A model generated the notes under the pieces. It did no database searches and was not told where the DNA came from. It was given only the letters and a program-made list of their open reading frames with translations. Both the position numbers and the translations under genes were made by a program. Below, one piece after another: positions 52,645 through 61,215 of a DNA stretch of 64,000 nucleotides (the stretch's first letter is position 1; every line of letters starts with the position of its first letter). The DNA comes from Nocardioides palaemonis (lineage in GTDB: Bacteria; Actinomycetota; Actinomycetes; Propionibacteriales; Nocardioidaceae), in NCBI RefSeq assembly GCF_018275325.1, contig NZ_JAGVQR010000001.1:1054001-1118000 (forward strand), read 5' to 3'.

Positions 52645-53661
52645 ATGAGCCTCCAGAACTTCATCGCCGGCCTGCCCAAGGCCGAGCTGCACGTGCACCA
52701 CGTCGGCTCCGCGTCGCCCCGCATCGTCTCCGAGCTCGCCGCCCGGCACCCCGACGCGGGGGTGCCCAGCGACCTCGAGGGGCTGCGCGAGTTCTTCACG
52801 TTCCGCGACTTCGCCCACTTCGTGGACGTCTACCTCTCGGTCGTCGACCTGATCCGCACCCCGGAGGACATCCGGCTGCTGACCTACGAGGTCGCCCGCG
52901 AGATGGCCGAGGGCCAGAACCTCCGCTACGCCGAGCTCACCTGCACGCCCTACACGTCGGTGATCCGCGGGATCCCGATCCAGGCCTACACCGACGCCAT
53001 CGAGGACGCCCGCGTGGCGGCCGAGCGCGACTTCGGGCTGGTGCTGCGCTGGATCTACGACATCCCCGGCGAGTCGGGCCTGCCCGCCGCCGACGCGACG
53101 CTGGAGTACGCCCTGCAGCACCGCACCGACGCGCTGGTCGGCTTCGGGCTCGGCGGTCCGGAGATCGGCGTGCCGCGCCCGCAGTTCCAGCCGCACTTCG
53201 AGGCCGCCCGCGCAGCCGGCCTGCACTCCGTGCCGCACGCCGGTGAGACCACCGGCCCGGAGACGGTGTGGGACTCCCTGCGCCTGCTCGGCGCGGAGCG
53301 GATCGGCCACGGGACCTCCAGCGCCCAGGACCCGGACCTCCTCGCACACCTCGCCGACACCGGCGTGGTGCTCGAGGTCTGCCCGACGTCCAACGTCGCC
53401 ACCCGCGCGGTCGACCGGATCGAGGAGCACCCGCTGCGCGCCTTCGTCGAGGCGGGGGTCACCGTGACGATCAACTCCGACGACCCGCCGATGTTCGCCA
53501 CGACGCTCAACCACGACTACGAGGTCGCGGCCGGTCTCCTCGACCTCGACGAGCAGGGTGTGGCCGACCTGGCGAAGGCAGCCGTCCACGCGTCCTACGC
53601 GGCCGACGACGTGAAGGCGCGGATCACCGGCGAGATCGACGCGTACACCGCCAGCGCCTGA
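52645..53661 (+). CDS. add: Adenosine deaminase
   Basis: 338 residues. It converts adenosine to inosine. The zinc site starts LPKAELHVHHVGSASPRIV; most family members have HLHLEGS here, but actinobacteria share the HVHHVGS form. Other active-site parts are HSVPHAGETTGPE (zinc His and catalytic Glu), ERIGHGTSSA and TINSDDPPMF with the two Asp. All are intact. A terminator follows 11 bases after the stop. Confidence 0.92.
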   Translation: MSLQNFIAGLPKAELHVHHVGSASPRIVSELAARHPDAGVPSDLEGLREFFTFRDFAHFVDVYLSVVDLIRTPEDIRLLTYEVAREMAEGQNLRYAELTCTPYTSVIRGIPIQAYTDAIEDARVAAERDFGLVLRWIYDIPGESGLPAADATLEYALQHRTDALVGFGLGGPEIGVPRPQFQPHFEAARAAGLHSVPHAGETTGPETVWDSLRLLGAERIGHGTSSAQDPDLLAHLADTGVVLEVCPTSNVATRAVDRIEEHPLRAFVEAGVTVTINSDDPPMFATTLNHDYEVAAGLLDLDEQGVADLAKAAVHASYAADDVKARITGEIDAYTASA

Positions 53662-53672
53662 GGGATGCATGC

Positions 53673-53701
53673 GGCCCCGTCACCTCATACGTGGCGGGGC
53701 C
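53673..53701 (+). terminator. Hairpin terminator after add
   Basis: GGCCCCGTCAC (53673-53683) pairs with GTGGCGGGGCC (53691-53701), with one G-U pair, around a seven-base loop. Confidence 0.75.
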
Positions 53702-53761
53702 TGGGCCCGATCCTCCCGGGTGGCGAGCTGCCGCCCGGGGATCCCGGTCGGCGTGTCGCAG

Positions 53762-53834
53762 CGCCCCCGGCAGGACTCGAACCTGCAACCCACGGATTAG
53801 AAGGCCGTTGCGCTATCCGTTGCGCCACGGGGGC
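53762..53834 (-). tRNA. tRNA-Arg (UCU anticodon)
   Basis: Acceptor GCCCCCG/CGGGGGC, D arm GCGCAACGGATAGCGC, anticodon loop CTTCTAA giving UCU, T loop GGTTCGAGTCC, discriminator G. The lowest pair of the anticodon stem (C-T) is mismatched. CCA is not encoded. Confidence 0.93.
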
Positions 53835-53915
53835 CTGGGTCGAGTATCCCAGCCGCGGACCGACGCGCCGCACCGTCCCCACGCGCGTCGGGTGCCCGAC
53901 GGGCAGGATGTGCGC

Positions 53916-54842
53916 GTGAGCGACCGCGGCCCCCTCCCCACGACCGGCCTCACGGCGCTCGGCGGCGGCGACGCCCCGGACCTGCGGACCGCGGTCGACC
54001 GGCTGCGCACCCTGGTGTCCGGGGTGCTCGGGGCGGGGGCGGCCCTCGGGCTGGCCGCGTCGGTGGTGGTCGCCCTGTCGGTCCAGCACGCCTTCGACGA
54101 CGAGCACCCGTGGGCCTGGGCGAGCGTGGTGCTCACGGTCCCGCAGGTCCGCGAGGAGATCACGGGCGAGGTGCTGGGCGACCTCGAGGACGACGCCGGC
54201 GCGCCGTTCACGCCGACGGAGCGGGCTGGGCTCCAGCGGGCGCTCGACGACGTGCTCGCCTCGACAGAGCTGCGCCGAGAGCTGGCCGACCTGACCGTGG
54301 TCGACGGGCGACTCGACGGCGACCGCGTCATCGACGCCGCCGTCCGCGAGCTCGAGGACCGCGCGGCCGACGCGGCGCCCCGCGAGCGGGAGGTCCTGTC
54401 GCAGTACGCCGCCGACCTGCGGGAGGCGACCGAGCGCGAGGGCACCGTCGCCGAGGTCGCGGACGACGGCACCACGATGCGGGACCTGCGCGGTTTCGGC
54501 CGCCTCGTCGCCGGCCTGCTGCTGGTGCCCGCGGCCGTGTGCGCCGCCGTCGCGCTGGCGGTCGCCCGCCGTCGCGGACAGACCGCGGTGGCGATCGGGT
54601 CCGGAGGGCTGGCGCTGGCAGCGGTCCTGCTGTCGCCGGGCCGCTTCCTGCTCGACCACCTGCCGGGACCGCTCGAGGTGCCCGGCGTCGTGCTGTCCGA
54701 GCTCGGCGCTCTGGTCGGCACGGTGTGGCTGTGGGCGCTGGTGCTGCTGGCCGTCGTCCCGCCCGCGCTCTGGTGGGTGCTCGGCTCGGCGCGCGGTGCC
54801 CGGAACGCCGACGAGGGCGCCGGGCCCCACTGGGTGCCCTGA
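53916..54842 (+). CDS. Multi-pass membrane protein with extracellular helical domain
   Basis: 308 residues. Membrane segments lie at about 36-58 (VLGAGAALGLAASVVVALSV), 198-218, 227-245 and 268-288 (VGTVWLWALVLLAVVPPALWW). The 60-195 region is soluble, acidic and helical (LQRALDDVLASTELRRELADL, VIDAAVRELEDRAADAAPRE). No known family was recognised. A start at the in-frame GTG 53892 is possible. It stands alone between tRNA-Arg and a convergent gene. Confidence 0.7.
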   Translation: MSDRGPLPTTGLTALGGGDAPDLRTAVDRLRTLVSGVLGAGAALGLAASVVVALSVQHAFDDEHPWAWASVVLTVPQVREEITGEVLGDLEDDAGAPFTPTERAGLQRALDDVLASTELRRELADLTVVDGRLDGDRVIDAAVRELEDRAADAAPREREVLSQYAADLREATEREGTVAEVADDGTTMRDLRGFGRLVAGLLLVPAAVCAAVALAVARRRGQTAVAIGSGGLALAAVLLSPGRFLLDHLPGPLEVPGVVLSELGALVGTVWLWALVLLAVVPPALWWVLGSARGARNADEGAGPHWVP

Positions 54843-54878
54843 CGCCCTCGTCGGTGTCAGTCGGTCAGACCGGCGCGC

Positions 54879-56483
54879 TCACTGGCGGGCGCGCGGGTCG
54901 GCCTTGGTGTGCTGGAAGGCGGTGATCCGGTCGCCGACCAGCGGGGAGTACGCACCGGCGGTGCTGTTCCAGGCGAGGCCGAACCACAGCTCGGGCGTCG
55001 ACAGGATCGACTCGCCGGCCTCGGCGACGGCCTGCGCGGTGTGGCCGTTGTACTCACCGAGCCCGAGGGGCTTGTTCGGGTGGCCGACCGAGTCCATCCA
55101 GGAGGCGAGCAGCGGGATGGCGCGGGCCGGCAGCAGGTCGCCGGGGGCCGAGGCCGTGCCGTTCTGGTAGGAGTCGACGGCGACGAACTCCCACTTGTTG
55201 AGCAGGGTGGCGTCGGTGAAGGCGGCGAAGTCGCTCACCCGGCGGTCGAGCAGCCAGCCGTTCAGGATCGGGCCGACCGCGATCGACGGGGCGTCGACCT
55301 GGTTGAAGAACCGCAGGCTCGCGGCGCGGAACACCGCGGGGTCCATGTCGCCGTTGGGCTCGTGCCAGAAGGTCGCCGTGACGGGAGCGCCGAGGCTGGT
55401 GAGCTGCGTGCGCAGCGTGGCCAGCCACGCGTCGTAGGAGCCGTTGGCCAGGGCGGCCGGGTCGGGCACCTTGTAGGAGATGACCGGCATCATGCCGTCG
55501 GCGATCGTCTGCCGGATCAGCGAGAGCTGGCTGCTGCCGCTCGACGACAGGTCGGCGAAGATCCGGCGGGCGGTGACGCCCTGGGCGCCGACCTCCTGGA
55601 TCCGCTGCGGCCAGAGGTTGGCCGGCGCGCTCATGCCGATGACCTTGGGCATCACCGGGGTGGCCGGCGGGAAGGTCGCGGCCGGCTGGGGGCTCGGGGT
55701 CGCGGTCGGGGTCGCGGTCGGGGTCGCGGTCGGGGTCGCGGTCGGCGTCGCGGTCGGCGTGGACGTCGGCGTGGACGTCGGCGTGGACGTCGGGGTCACC
55801 GTCGGCGTGGACGTCGGGGTCACCGTCGGGGTGGAGGTCGGCGTGGACGTCGGGGTCACCGTCGGCGTGGACGTCGGGGTCACCGTCGGGGTGGACGTCG
55901 GCGTGGGCGTCGGCTTCGCGACCGTGTTCACCCGGAGCTGCGGACGGGTGGAGGCGGTCCGCGCCTCGGTCGAGGAGAAGGTGAGCGCCTTCTTGGCCGT
56001 CGTCTCGACGCGGATGCTCACGACCTCGCCAGGCGTGAGCTTGGAGGCGTCGAGCGCGATCGACTCGACGGTCCCGGCCACGAGTGCGTCGGACGCGCCG
56101 AGCCGGGCGCTGGTGGTGGGCCGCGACGACCAGGTCAGGTTGTTCTCGGTCCAGCCGTTGCCGGCACGGACGACGGTCACGCCCGTCGAGGAGTCGACGG
56201 TGGGTCGCAGGCGCAGGGCGACGGAGGCAAGGCTCTCGCCGGCGGCCACGTCCGGGACGGTGAACTTGAGGAAGGCCTGCTGGGTGCGGTTGGTGCGGCC
56301 GTCGACCGTGAGGGTCGTGCTCGACCCGTAGTTGGCGCCGGGCGCGGCGGAGCTGACGTAGGTGTCGACCATGGCGTCGATGTCACTGCGCTTGGCGTTG
56401 GCGGGGGAGGAGGCGATCGCGACGCCGGCCAGCCCAGTGACGAAGACGAGGGCCGAGGCCGTTCTCGTGAGGGTGTGTGACAT
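54879..56483 (-). CDS. Secreted CBM96/DNRLRE protein with glycoside-hydrolase-like domain
   Basis: 534 residues. Signal peptide 1-28 (ending SSPANA). A DNRLRE/CBM96 domain spans about 32-185 ([42 protein letters not shown]). A Pro-Thr repeat linker (about 189-264) leads to a C-terminal domain (280-534) like GH26-type barrels: [15 protein letters not shown] carries a probable acid/base Glu, and [11 protein letters not shown] a second Glu. Carbohydrate binding and cleavage outside the cell are inferred; the polysaccharide is unknown. Confidence 0.78.
   Translation of the reverse strand: MSHTLTRTASALVFVTGLAGVAIASSPANAKRSDIDAMVDTYVSSAAPGANYGSSTTLTVDGRTNRTQQAFLKFTVPDVAAGESLASVALRLRPTVDSSTGVTVVRAGNGWTENNLTWSSRPTTSARLGASDALVAGTVESIALDASKLTPGEVVSIRVETTAKKALTFSSTEARTASTRPQLRVNTVAKPTPTPTSTPTVTPTSTPTVTPTSTPTSTPTVTPTSTPTVTPTSTPTSTPTSTPTATPTATPTATPTATPTATPSPQPAATFPPATPVMPKVIGMSAPANLWPQRIQEVGAQGVTARRIFADLSSSGSSQLSLIRQTIADGMMPVISYKVPDPAALANGSYDAWLATLRTQLTSLGAPVTATFWHEPNGDMDPAVFRAASLRFFNQVDAPSIAVGPILNGWLLDRRVSDFAAFTDATLLNKWEFVAVDSYQNGTASAPGDLLPARAIPLLASWMDSVGHPNKPLGLGEYNGHTAQAVAEAGESILSTPELWFGLAWNSTAGAYSPLVGDRITAFQHTKADPRARQ
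55690..55915 (-). repeat. Coding minisatellite for a Pro-Thr linker
   Basis: About 225 bases of 6- and 12-base units (GTCGGGGTCGCG, GTCGGCGTGGAC, GTCGGGGTCACC) encode [16 protein letters not shown] repeats linking the two domains of the secreted protein. The near-identical units suggest length variation by slippage. Confidence 0.9.
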
Positions 56484-56761
56484 TGTGTTGAACTTTCCTG
56501 TGGGGGTGCTGGCGACGCGGGGGTTCGTCGCCAGGTGCGCCTCACCGAGGACCTCGCCCGCGGCGGTGCGCGCGGTCCCGAGGGACGCCGGAGCGTCCGG
56601 TGGGACCAGGCCTCCGAGCGGCCCGAGGCGGCTCGGAGGAACGGACGAGGTCGGCGTCACCCGATGCAGGGGAAGGTGCAGGGGAGCTCAGCCACGTCCG
56701 CTGTGGAGTTGTTCGCGATCAGGGATCACAGTGGACTTATCGGCAAGCCTGCGATCTACCT

Positions 56762-56797
56762 TCGATCTTTCTTGACAGTAACTTGATGAAAGATCGA
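56762..56797. promoter_or_regulatory. Inverted repeat and possible promoter in a 451-base gap
   Basis: TCGATCTTTC (56762-56771) and GAAAGATCGA (56788-56797) form a perfect 10-bp inverted repeat in the most AT-rich stretch of the window. The spacer starts with TTGACA, a good -35. The gap between the CBM96 gene and the DAACS terminator holds no gene that I can see, so the site probably serves the CBM96 gene. Confidence 0.5.
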
Positions 56798-56865
56798 TGT
56801 ACCAATCGGCGCGGATCGGGGCCGAACGGCCCTGTTCGCAGAGCGCGCACGGGGGCATGCCACGA

Positions 56866-56894
56866 ACGGCCGGGCGCTGGGAGCGCCCGGCCGT
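56866..56894 (-). terminator. Hairpin terminator after the DAACS gene
   Basis: ACGGCCGGGCGCT (56866-56878) pairs perfectly with AGCGCCCGGCCGT (56882-56894), 40 bases behind the symporter stop. Confidence 0.8.
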
Positions 56895-56934
56895 CCGGGT
56901 GGTGGAGCAGGTGCGGGTGGGACCCGCGGGTTCG

Positions 56935-58332
56935 TCAGGCAGACGCCCCCACGGTCTCGCGGGAGGAGGAGTCCGCAACGTCCTCGCGCCACGGCGTACG
57001 CCCGCGGGGCGCGTCGTACGTCGCGCGGTCGAGGATGCCCTCGCGCTGGGCGACGATCGTCGGGACCAGCGCCTGTCCGGTCACGTTGACCGCCGTGCGG
57101 CCCATGTCGAGGATCGGGTCGATGGCCAGGAGCAGGCCGACGCCCTCGAGGGGCAGGCCGAGCGTGGAGAGCGTGAGGGTCAGCATCACGGTGGCGCCGG
57201 TGACCCCGGCGGTGGCGGCGGAGCCGATGACCGAGACGAACGCGATCAGGACGTAGTCGGTGACCGACAGGTCGAGGCCGAAGAACTGGGCCACGAAGAT
57301 CGCCGAGATCGCCGGGTAGATCGAGGCGCAGCCGTCCATCTTCGTCGTCGCGCCGAGCGGCACGGCGAACGAGGCGTAGGCCCGCGGCACACCGAGGTTG
57401 CGCTCGGTCACGCTCTGGGTGAGCGGCATCGTGCCGACCGACGAGCGCGAGACGAACGCCAGCGACATGGCGGGCCATGCCCCGGAGAAGAACTGCCGCA
57501 CCGAGAGGCCGTTGAGCTTGAGCAGGGTGGGGTAGACCACCAGCAGCACCAGCGCCAGGCCTGCGTAGATCGCGACCGTGAAGGTGCCGAGCGAGCCGAG
57601 GGCGTCCCAGCCATAGCTCGCCACGGCGTTGCCGAGCAGGCCGACGGTGGCGACCGGGGCGAGCAGGATGATCCACCACAGCACCTTCTGGACCACGGCG
57701 AGCGCGGAGCGGACGAAGGTGAGGAACGGGTCCGCAGCCTCGCCCACCTTGAGCGTGGCGATGCCGACGGCGATCGCGACCACGAGGATCTGCAGGACGT
57801 TGAACGACATGGACACGCTGCCGTCGGGGCCGGCGGAGCCCTCCAGGCCCAGCACGTTGGCGGGGACCAGGCCGGTGAGGAAGTCGAGCCACGAGCCGGT
57901 CGTCGACGGGGCGGACGCCGCGTCGGAGGCCACGCTGGTGTGGTCGCCGGGGCGGAGCACCAGGCCGAGTGCGATGCCGATGGTGACGGCGATCAGCGCG
58001 GTGATCGCGAACCAGGCGAGCGTGCGCCACGCCAGCCGGGCGGCACCGGTCACGTCACGCAGGTTGGCGATGGACGCGACGATCGCGAGGAAGACGAGCG
58101 GCGGGACGACTGCCCGGAGCAGGGTGACGAACGTGCCGCCGACCGTGCTGAGCGTCTCGGTGAGCCAGTTCGGGTCGACCTCGCCGGTCGCGGCGTCGAC
58201 GCCGTCCGCGCCCATCGACCGGGCGACCAGGCCGAGGACCACGCCGAGGACCAGGCCGGTCAGGACCTGGACGCCGAACGAGGGCAGCCGGAGGCGGGAG
58301 CGCTTCGCCGGAGCCTCAAATGAAGTATTCAT
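56935..58332 (-). CDS. Dicarboxylate/amino acid:cation symporter (DAACS), possibly cystine-specific
   Basis: 465 residues with about eight membrane segments and two re-entrant loops. Signatures are VTLLRAVVPPLVFLAIVASI, AFVSRSSVGTMPLTQSV (the serine-rich loop), PLGATTKMDGCASIYPAISAIFVAQ (the NMDGT-like motif reads KMDGC) and the last motif GLLLAIDPILDMGRTAVNVTGQ. The family carries glutamate, dicarboxylates or, as TcyP, cystine. A cysteine-type leader peptide 65 bases upstream points to a sulfur amino acid substrate. Confidence 0.9.
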   Translation of the reverse strand: MNTSFEAPAKRSRLRLPSFGVQVLTGLVLGVVLGLVARSMGADGVDAATGEVDPNWLTETLSTVGGTFVTLLRAVVPPLVFLAIVASIANLRDVTGAARLAWRTLAWFAITALIAVTIGIALGLVLRPGDHTSVASDAASAPSTTGSWLDFLTGLVPANVLGLEGSAGPDGSVSMSFNVLQILVVAIAVGIATLKVGEAADPFLTFVRSALAVVQKVLWWIILLAPVATVGLLGNAVASYGWDALGSLGTFTVAIYAGLALVLLVVYPTLLKLNGLSVRQFFSGAWPAMSLAFVSRSSVGTMPLTQSVTERNLGVPRAYASFAVPLGATTKMDGCASIYPAISAIFVAQFFGLDLSVTDYVLIAFVSVIGSAATAGVTGATVMLTLTLSTLGLPLEGVGLLLAIDPILDMGRTAVNVTGQALVPTIVAQREGILDRATYDAPRGRTPWREDVADSSSRETVGASA

Positions 58333-58397
58333 AGTGAAAAGGTAACCTTTCGGATCGGCGCCCGGTCTGACGGGTGCCGGCGGTGCGTGCGGGGAGC

Positions 58398-58514
58398 TCA
58401 GTCGACGGCGGACGAGCGACGACACAGCGCGCTACCGGTGCGCACGAGGTCCACCGCCCGGCGCTGCGTCAGCAGGTCACCGACGGTCGCGGGGGAGGGC
58501 AGGACAGGACGCAC
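58398..58514 (-). CDS. 38-residue leader peptide (cysteine-attenuation type)
   Basis: A short ORF from GTG 58514 whose core reads LLTQRRAVDLVRTGSALCRR. This is the pattern of the putative leader peptides found before sulfur-metabolism genes in actinobacteria (L-x-RR-x-VDL-x-R...S-x-LC). In mycobacteria, Cys-codon-containing leaders of this sort attenuate downstream genes when cysteine is plentiful. It ends 65 bases before the symporter ATG on the same strand. The start codon is the least certain part. Confidence 0.7.
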   Translation of the reverse strand: MRPVLPSPATVGDLLTQRRAVDLVRTGSALCRRSSAVD

Positions 58515-58595
58515 GACGGGCACAACAGGCGTTCGCCGACGCCTGTTCCGTGGTTCGCCTCACACGTCAGGCGCGGCCTGACTAGGGTTCCGCCC

Positions 58596-59231
58596 ATGTC
58601 ACTGCGCCCCGTCGCGCGGCTCGTCGCCGCCCTCGTCCCTGCCCTCCTGCTGCTTCCCGTCGCCGCCCATGCCGAGACCGTGACGATCGAGGACGGCGCC
58701 GGCGACGCCCGGGCCTACAACTTCGCGGGGGAGTTCGGGACCGAGCCGCCCGCGCGGCCGGCGTTCCTCGACGCACCCGCGGAGACGTCGGTCGACGTCG
58801 TCCGCACCGACATCACGCATGCCCGTCGCGTGACGGTGACGCTGCACTTCCGCGACCTCGTCGACCTGGACCAGCACTCGCTCGACATGCGGGTCTTCAC
58901 CCCGCGCGCCCGCTTCACGGCCCTCGCCTTCGCCGGTGAAGGTCCGGGCCGCGCCATCCTGGTCCCGGACCGCGGCATCGTCCAGCACACCCGGCCCTGC
59001 CGGACGGTGCGATCGCGCTACGACCTCGCGGCCGACACGGTCACGGTGTCGTTCCCCGCCGCCTGCATCGACGACCCGCGCTGGCTCCAGGTGGCGATCG
59101 TCGCGACCCGGCTCGACGTCACTCCCCTCGGCGACGGATCGGTGAACCTCGCCGGATTCGCGGACGACGCGTTCCGGGCCCACGTCAGCGAGCGCAGCCG
59201 CGCCAAGAGCCCGCGGATCCACCGCGGCTGA
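58596..59231 (+). CDS. Secreted paralogue 1 of four, ends SPRIHRG
   Basis: 211 residues. Signal peptide about 1-26 (LVPALLLLPVAAHAETV). The mature part follows the cluster pattern: acidic start (IEDGAGDARAYN), ETSVDVVRTDITHARRVTVTLHFRDLVDL, a middle strand with TPRARFTALAF, one Cys in HTRPCRTVRS, a second in FPAACIDDPRWLQV, and the C-terminus KSPRIHRG. Beta-rich, no catalytic motif and no membrane anchor. TAGGGT (58583-58588) 7 bases before the ATG is the likely promoter of the whole four-gene run. Confidence 0.75.
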   Translation: MSLRPVARLVAALVPALLLLPVAAHAETVTIEDGAGDARAYNFAGEFGTEPPARPAFLDAPAETSVDVVRTDITHARRVTVTLHFRDLVDLDQHSLDMRVFTPRARFTALAFAGEGPGRAILVPDRGIVQHTRPCRTVRSRYDLAADTVTVSFPAACIDDPRWLQVAIVATRLDVTPLGDGSVNLAGFADDAFRAHVSERSRAKSPRIHRG

Positions 59232-59261
59232 CCCGCGACCGCACGCACGACCGGAGACCCG

Positions 59262-59867
59262 ATGACCCGCCACCTCGGCCGCACGCTGCTGCCCGCCCTG
59301 CTGTCCGCCACCGTCCTGCTCGGTGCGCCGGCCCACGCCGAGCGCGTGGTCACCGAGGACCTGTCCGGAGACGCCGAGGCATGGGTCGCCGAGCAGGAGT
59401 TCCAGTTCGTCCCGGCACCGCAGGAGGCGTCGGTCGACGTCGTGCGGACGGTCGCCTCCTTCGGCGAGCGTCGCCTGCGGGTCCGGGTCCACTTCAGGGA
59501 CCTCGAGGTGCGGGCTCGCCACTCCGTCTCGTTGCTGGTCCGCACCCCGCGCAGCAGCTTCCTGGCCGCTGCGGAGCGCCGCTCCGCGCGGGCCACGACG
59601 ACCAGGTTCCAGCGCCGCGGGATCGGTCCGGCCCCCTGCGGTGGACTCCGGGCCGACCACGACGGCCGTGCCGACGTGGTGACCGTGTCCGTGCCGGCCC
59701 GGTGCATCGGCGACCCGCGCTGGGTGCGGTTGGGCGCGACCGTCACCGCCACTCCGCGGACGGACCCGGACAACCCGAGCACCGTCTTCTACTTCGCCGA
59801 TGATGCCCACGGCGACACGTTCGACGACGAGGCCCTCGCCCTTGGTCCGCGCATCCACCGCGGCTGA
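59262..59867 (+). CDS. Secreted paralogue 2 of four, ends GPRIHRG
   Basis: 201 residues. The signal peptide MTRHLGRTLLPALLSATVLL is almost identical in protein and DNA to that of the next gene, a sign of recent duplication. The mature part keeps ASVDVVRTVASF...RLRVRVHFRDLEV, VRTPRSSFLAAAE, Cys in PAPCGGLRADHD, VSVPARCIGDPRWVRLG, and the tail ALGPRIHRG. It lies 30 bases after paralogue 1. Confidence 0.75.
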   Translation: MTRHLGRTLLPALLSATVLLGAPAHAERVVTEDLSGDAEAWVAEQEFQFVPAPQEASVDVVRTVASFGERRLRVRVHFRDLEVRARHSVSLLVRTPRSSFLAAAERRSARATTTRFQRRGIGPAPCGGLRADHDGRADVVTVSVPARCIGDPRWVRLGATVTATPRTDPDNPSTVFYFADDAHGDTFDDEALALGPRIHRG

Positions 59868-59909
59868 CCCGCGATCCCACCCCTCGGAACCCCTGGAGAC
59901 CGGAACCCG

Positions 59910-60527
59910 ATGACCCGCCACCTCGGCCGCACGCTGCTGCCTGTCCTGCTGTCCGCGACCGTCCTGCTCGCTGCGCCGGCGCACGCCGAGCGGGTGTCGG
60001 TCGACGACGTCGCCGGTGACGTCGTGGAGATCCCCGGCGATGCCGGGCCGTCCGACACCGAGCTGGTCGTCCCGGCGCCCGACGAGACGACCGTCGACGT
60101 CGTGCGGACCGTGGTCGACCACCGCCGCGCGGCGGTGCGGGTGACGGTGTCGGTCCGTGACCTGCAGCGCCGGTACTTCTCCCAGCAGGTGGTCGGGCTG
60201 GTCCGCACGCCGCGGACCACGTGGACCGTGACGGCCGAGCGCACCAACGGCCAGGTGGTCTCCCAGCTCTACGGCCGGCGCTCGGCGCCCGCCTGCCCGG
60301 GCCTGCGGACCACGCTCGACCGGTCCACGGACGCGATCGTCCTCCGCGTGCCGACCCGGTGCATCGGCGACCCGGCCTGGGTGCAGGTCGGGCTCGCCCT
60401 GGTCGGGATCGACGTCGTGCACGACCCGGCCACCGGCGACGCCGGCACGGTCCACGTCGACGAGGCCGGCACCGACGGCTACGCCGACGGTCCGATCGTC
60501 CTCGGGCCGCGCGTGCACCGCGGCTGA
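59910..60527 (+). CDS. Secreted paralogue 3 of four, ends GPRVHRG
   Basis: 205 residues, signal peptide MTRHLGRTLLPVLLSATVLL. The mature part has TTVDVVRTVVDHRRAAVRVTVSVRDLQRR, LVRTPRTTWTVTAER, Cys in APACPGLRTTLD, LRVPTRCIGDPAWVQVG and the tail VLGPRVHRG. Outside the signal peptide, the Cys regions and the tail it differs widely from paralogue 2. It lies 42 bases after it. Confidence 0.75.
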   Translation: MTRHLGRTLLPVLLSATVLLAAPAHAERVSVDDVAGDVVEIPGDAGPSDTELVVPAPDETTVDVVRTVVDHRRAAVRVTVSVRDLQRRYFSQQVVGLVRTPRTTWTVTAERTNGQVVSQLYGRRSAPACPGLRTTLDRSTDAIVLRVPTRCIGDPAWVQVGLALVGIDVVHDPATGDAGTVHVDEAGTDGYADGPIVLGPRVHRG

Positions 60528-60575
60528 ACCCGCTCCGTCCCGCCCGCCACCCGCACCACAGATCGGACCCCTCGC

Positions 60576-61202
60576 GTGCTCCTCCACCTGCCTGCCCGCC
60601 TCCTCGGCGCACTCCTGTCCGCCGGGCTCCTGCTCGCTGCCGCGGGCCCGGCCCACGCGGAGCGGGTGGTCGTCCGCGACGCCTCCCACGATGTGGTCAC
60701 CCTCGACCTGGAGGCGTCGGAGGCAGCCAGCCACGACGTCGTCGTGCCGGCCAGCGGCGAGGCCACGACCGACATCACGCGGGTCGTGGTCGACCACGGC
60801 GACGACGCCCTCCGGGTGGTGGTGCACGTCCGGTCGTTGCGCGACGCGTACTACGACCTGACGATGCTGCAGCTGCGCTCGCAGCAGCGACTGTGGGGCG
60901 TCACGGTGCAGCGCTCCGGCGACCAGACCTGGACCGCCCTCAGCCGTGGCCACCGTGAGTCCTCGCGCACGTGCGGGGGACTGGTCACCGAGGTCGGCCA
61001 GGACCGCCTCGCGATCACCGTCCCCACGACGTGCCTCGAGGACCCCCGGTGGGTCCGCGTCGGCGTCGCCCGGTTCACCGGCCGGATCCCCGGCGGCTCC
61101 GGGACGGAGGACGACGCGGTGATCGCCTGGGACGAGGCCGGCGTGACCGGCTTCGAGGACGACATCCTCGAGGTCCGCGGACCGAAGATCCACCGCGGCT
61201 GA
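60576..61202 (+). CDS. Secreted paralogue 4 of four, ends GPKIHRG
   Basis: 208 residues from a GTG. Signal peptide about 1-28 (LLSAGLLLAAAGPAHAERV). The mature part has ATTDITRVVVDHGDDALRVVVHVRSLRDA, Cys in SSRTCGGLVTEV, ITVPTTCLEDPRWVRVG and the tail VRGPKIHRG. It closes the run, ending 13 bases before the convergent rlmC-like gene. Confidence 0.75.
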   Translation: MLLHLPARLLGALLSAGLLLAAAGPAHAERVVVRDASHDVVTLDLEASEAASHDVVVPASGEATTDITRVVVDHGDDALRVVVHVRSLRDAYYDLTMLQLRSQQRLWGVTVQRSGDQTWTALSRGHRESSRTCGGLVTEVGQDRLAITVPTTCLEDPRWVRVGVARFTGRIPGGSGTEDDAVIAWDEAGVTGFEDDILEVRGPKIHRG

Positions 61203-61215
61203 CCCACGCGACCGG

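Noticed and set aside
55690..55915. CRISPR-like regular repeat array
   Set aside because: Units are 6-12 bases without unique spacers and are in frame, encoding a Pro-Thr linker.
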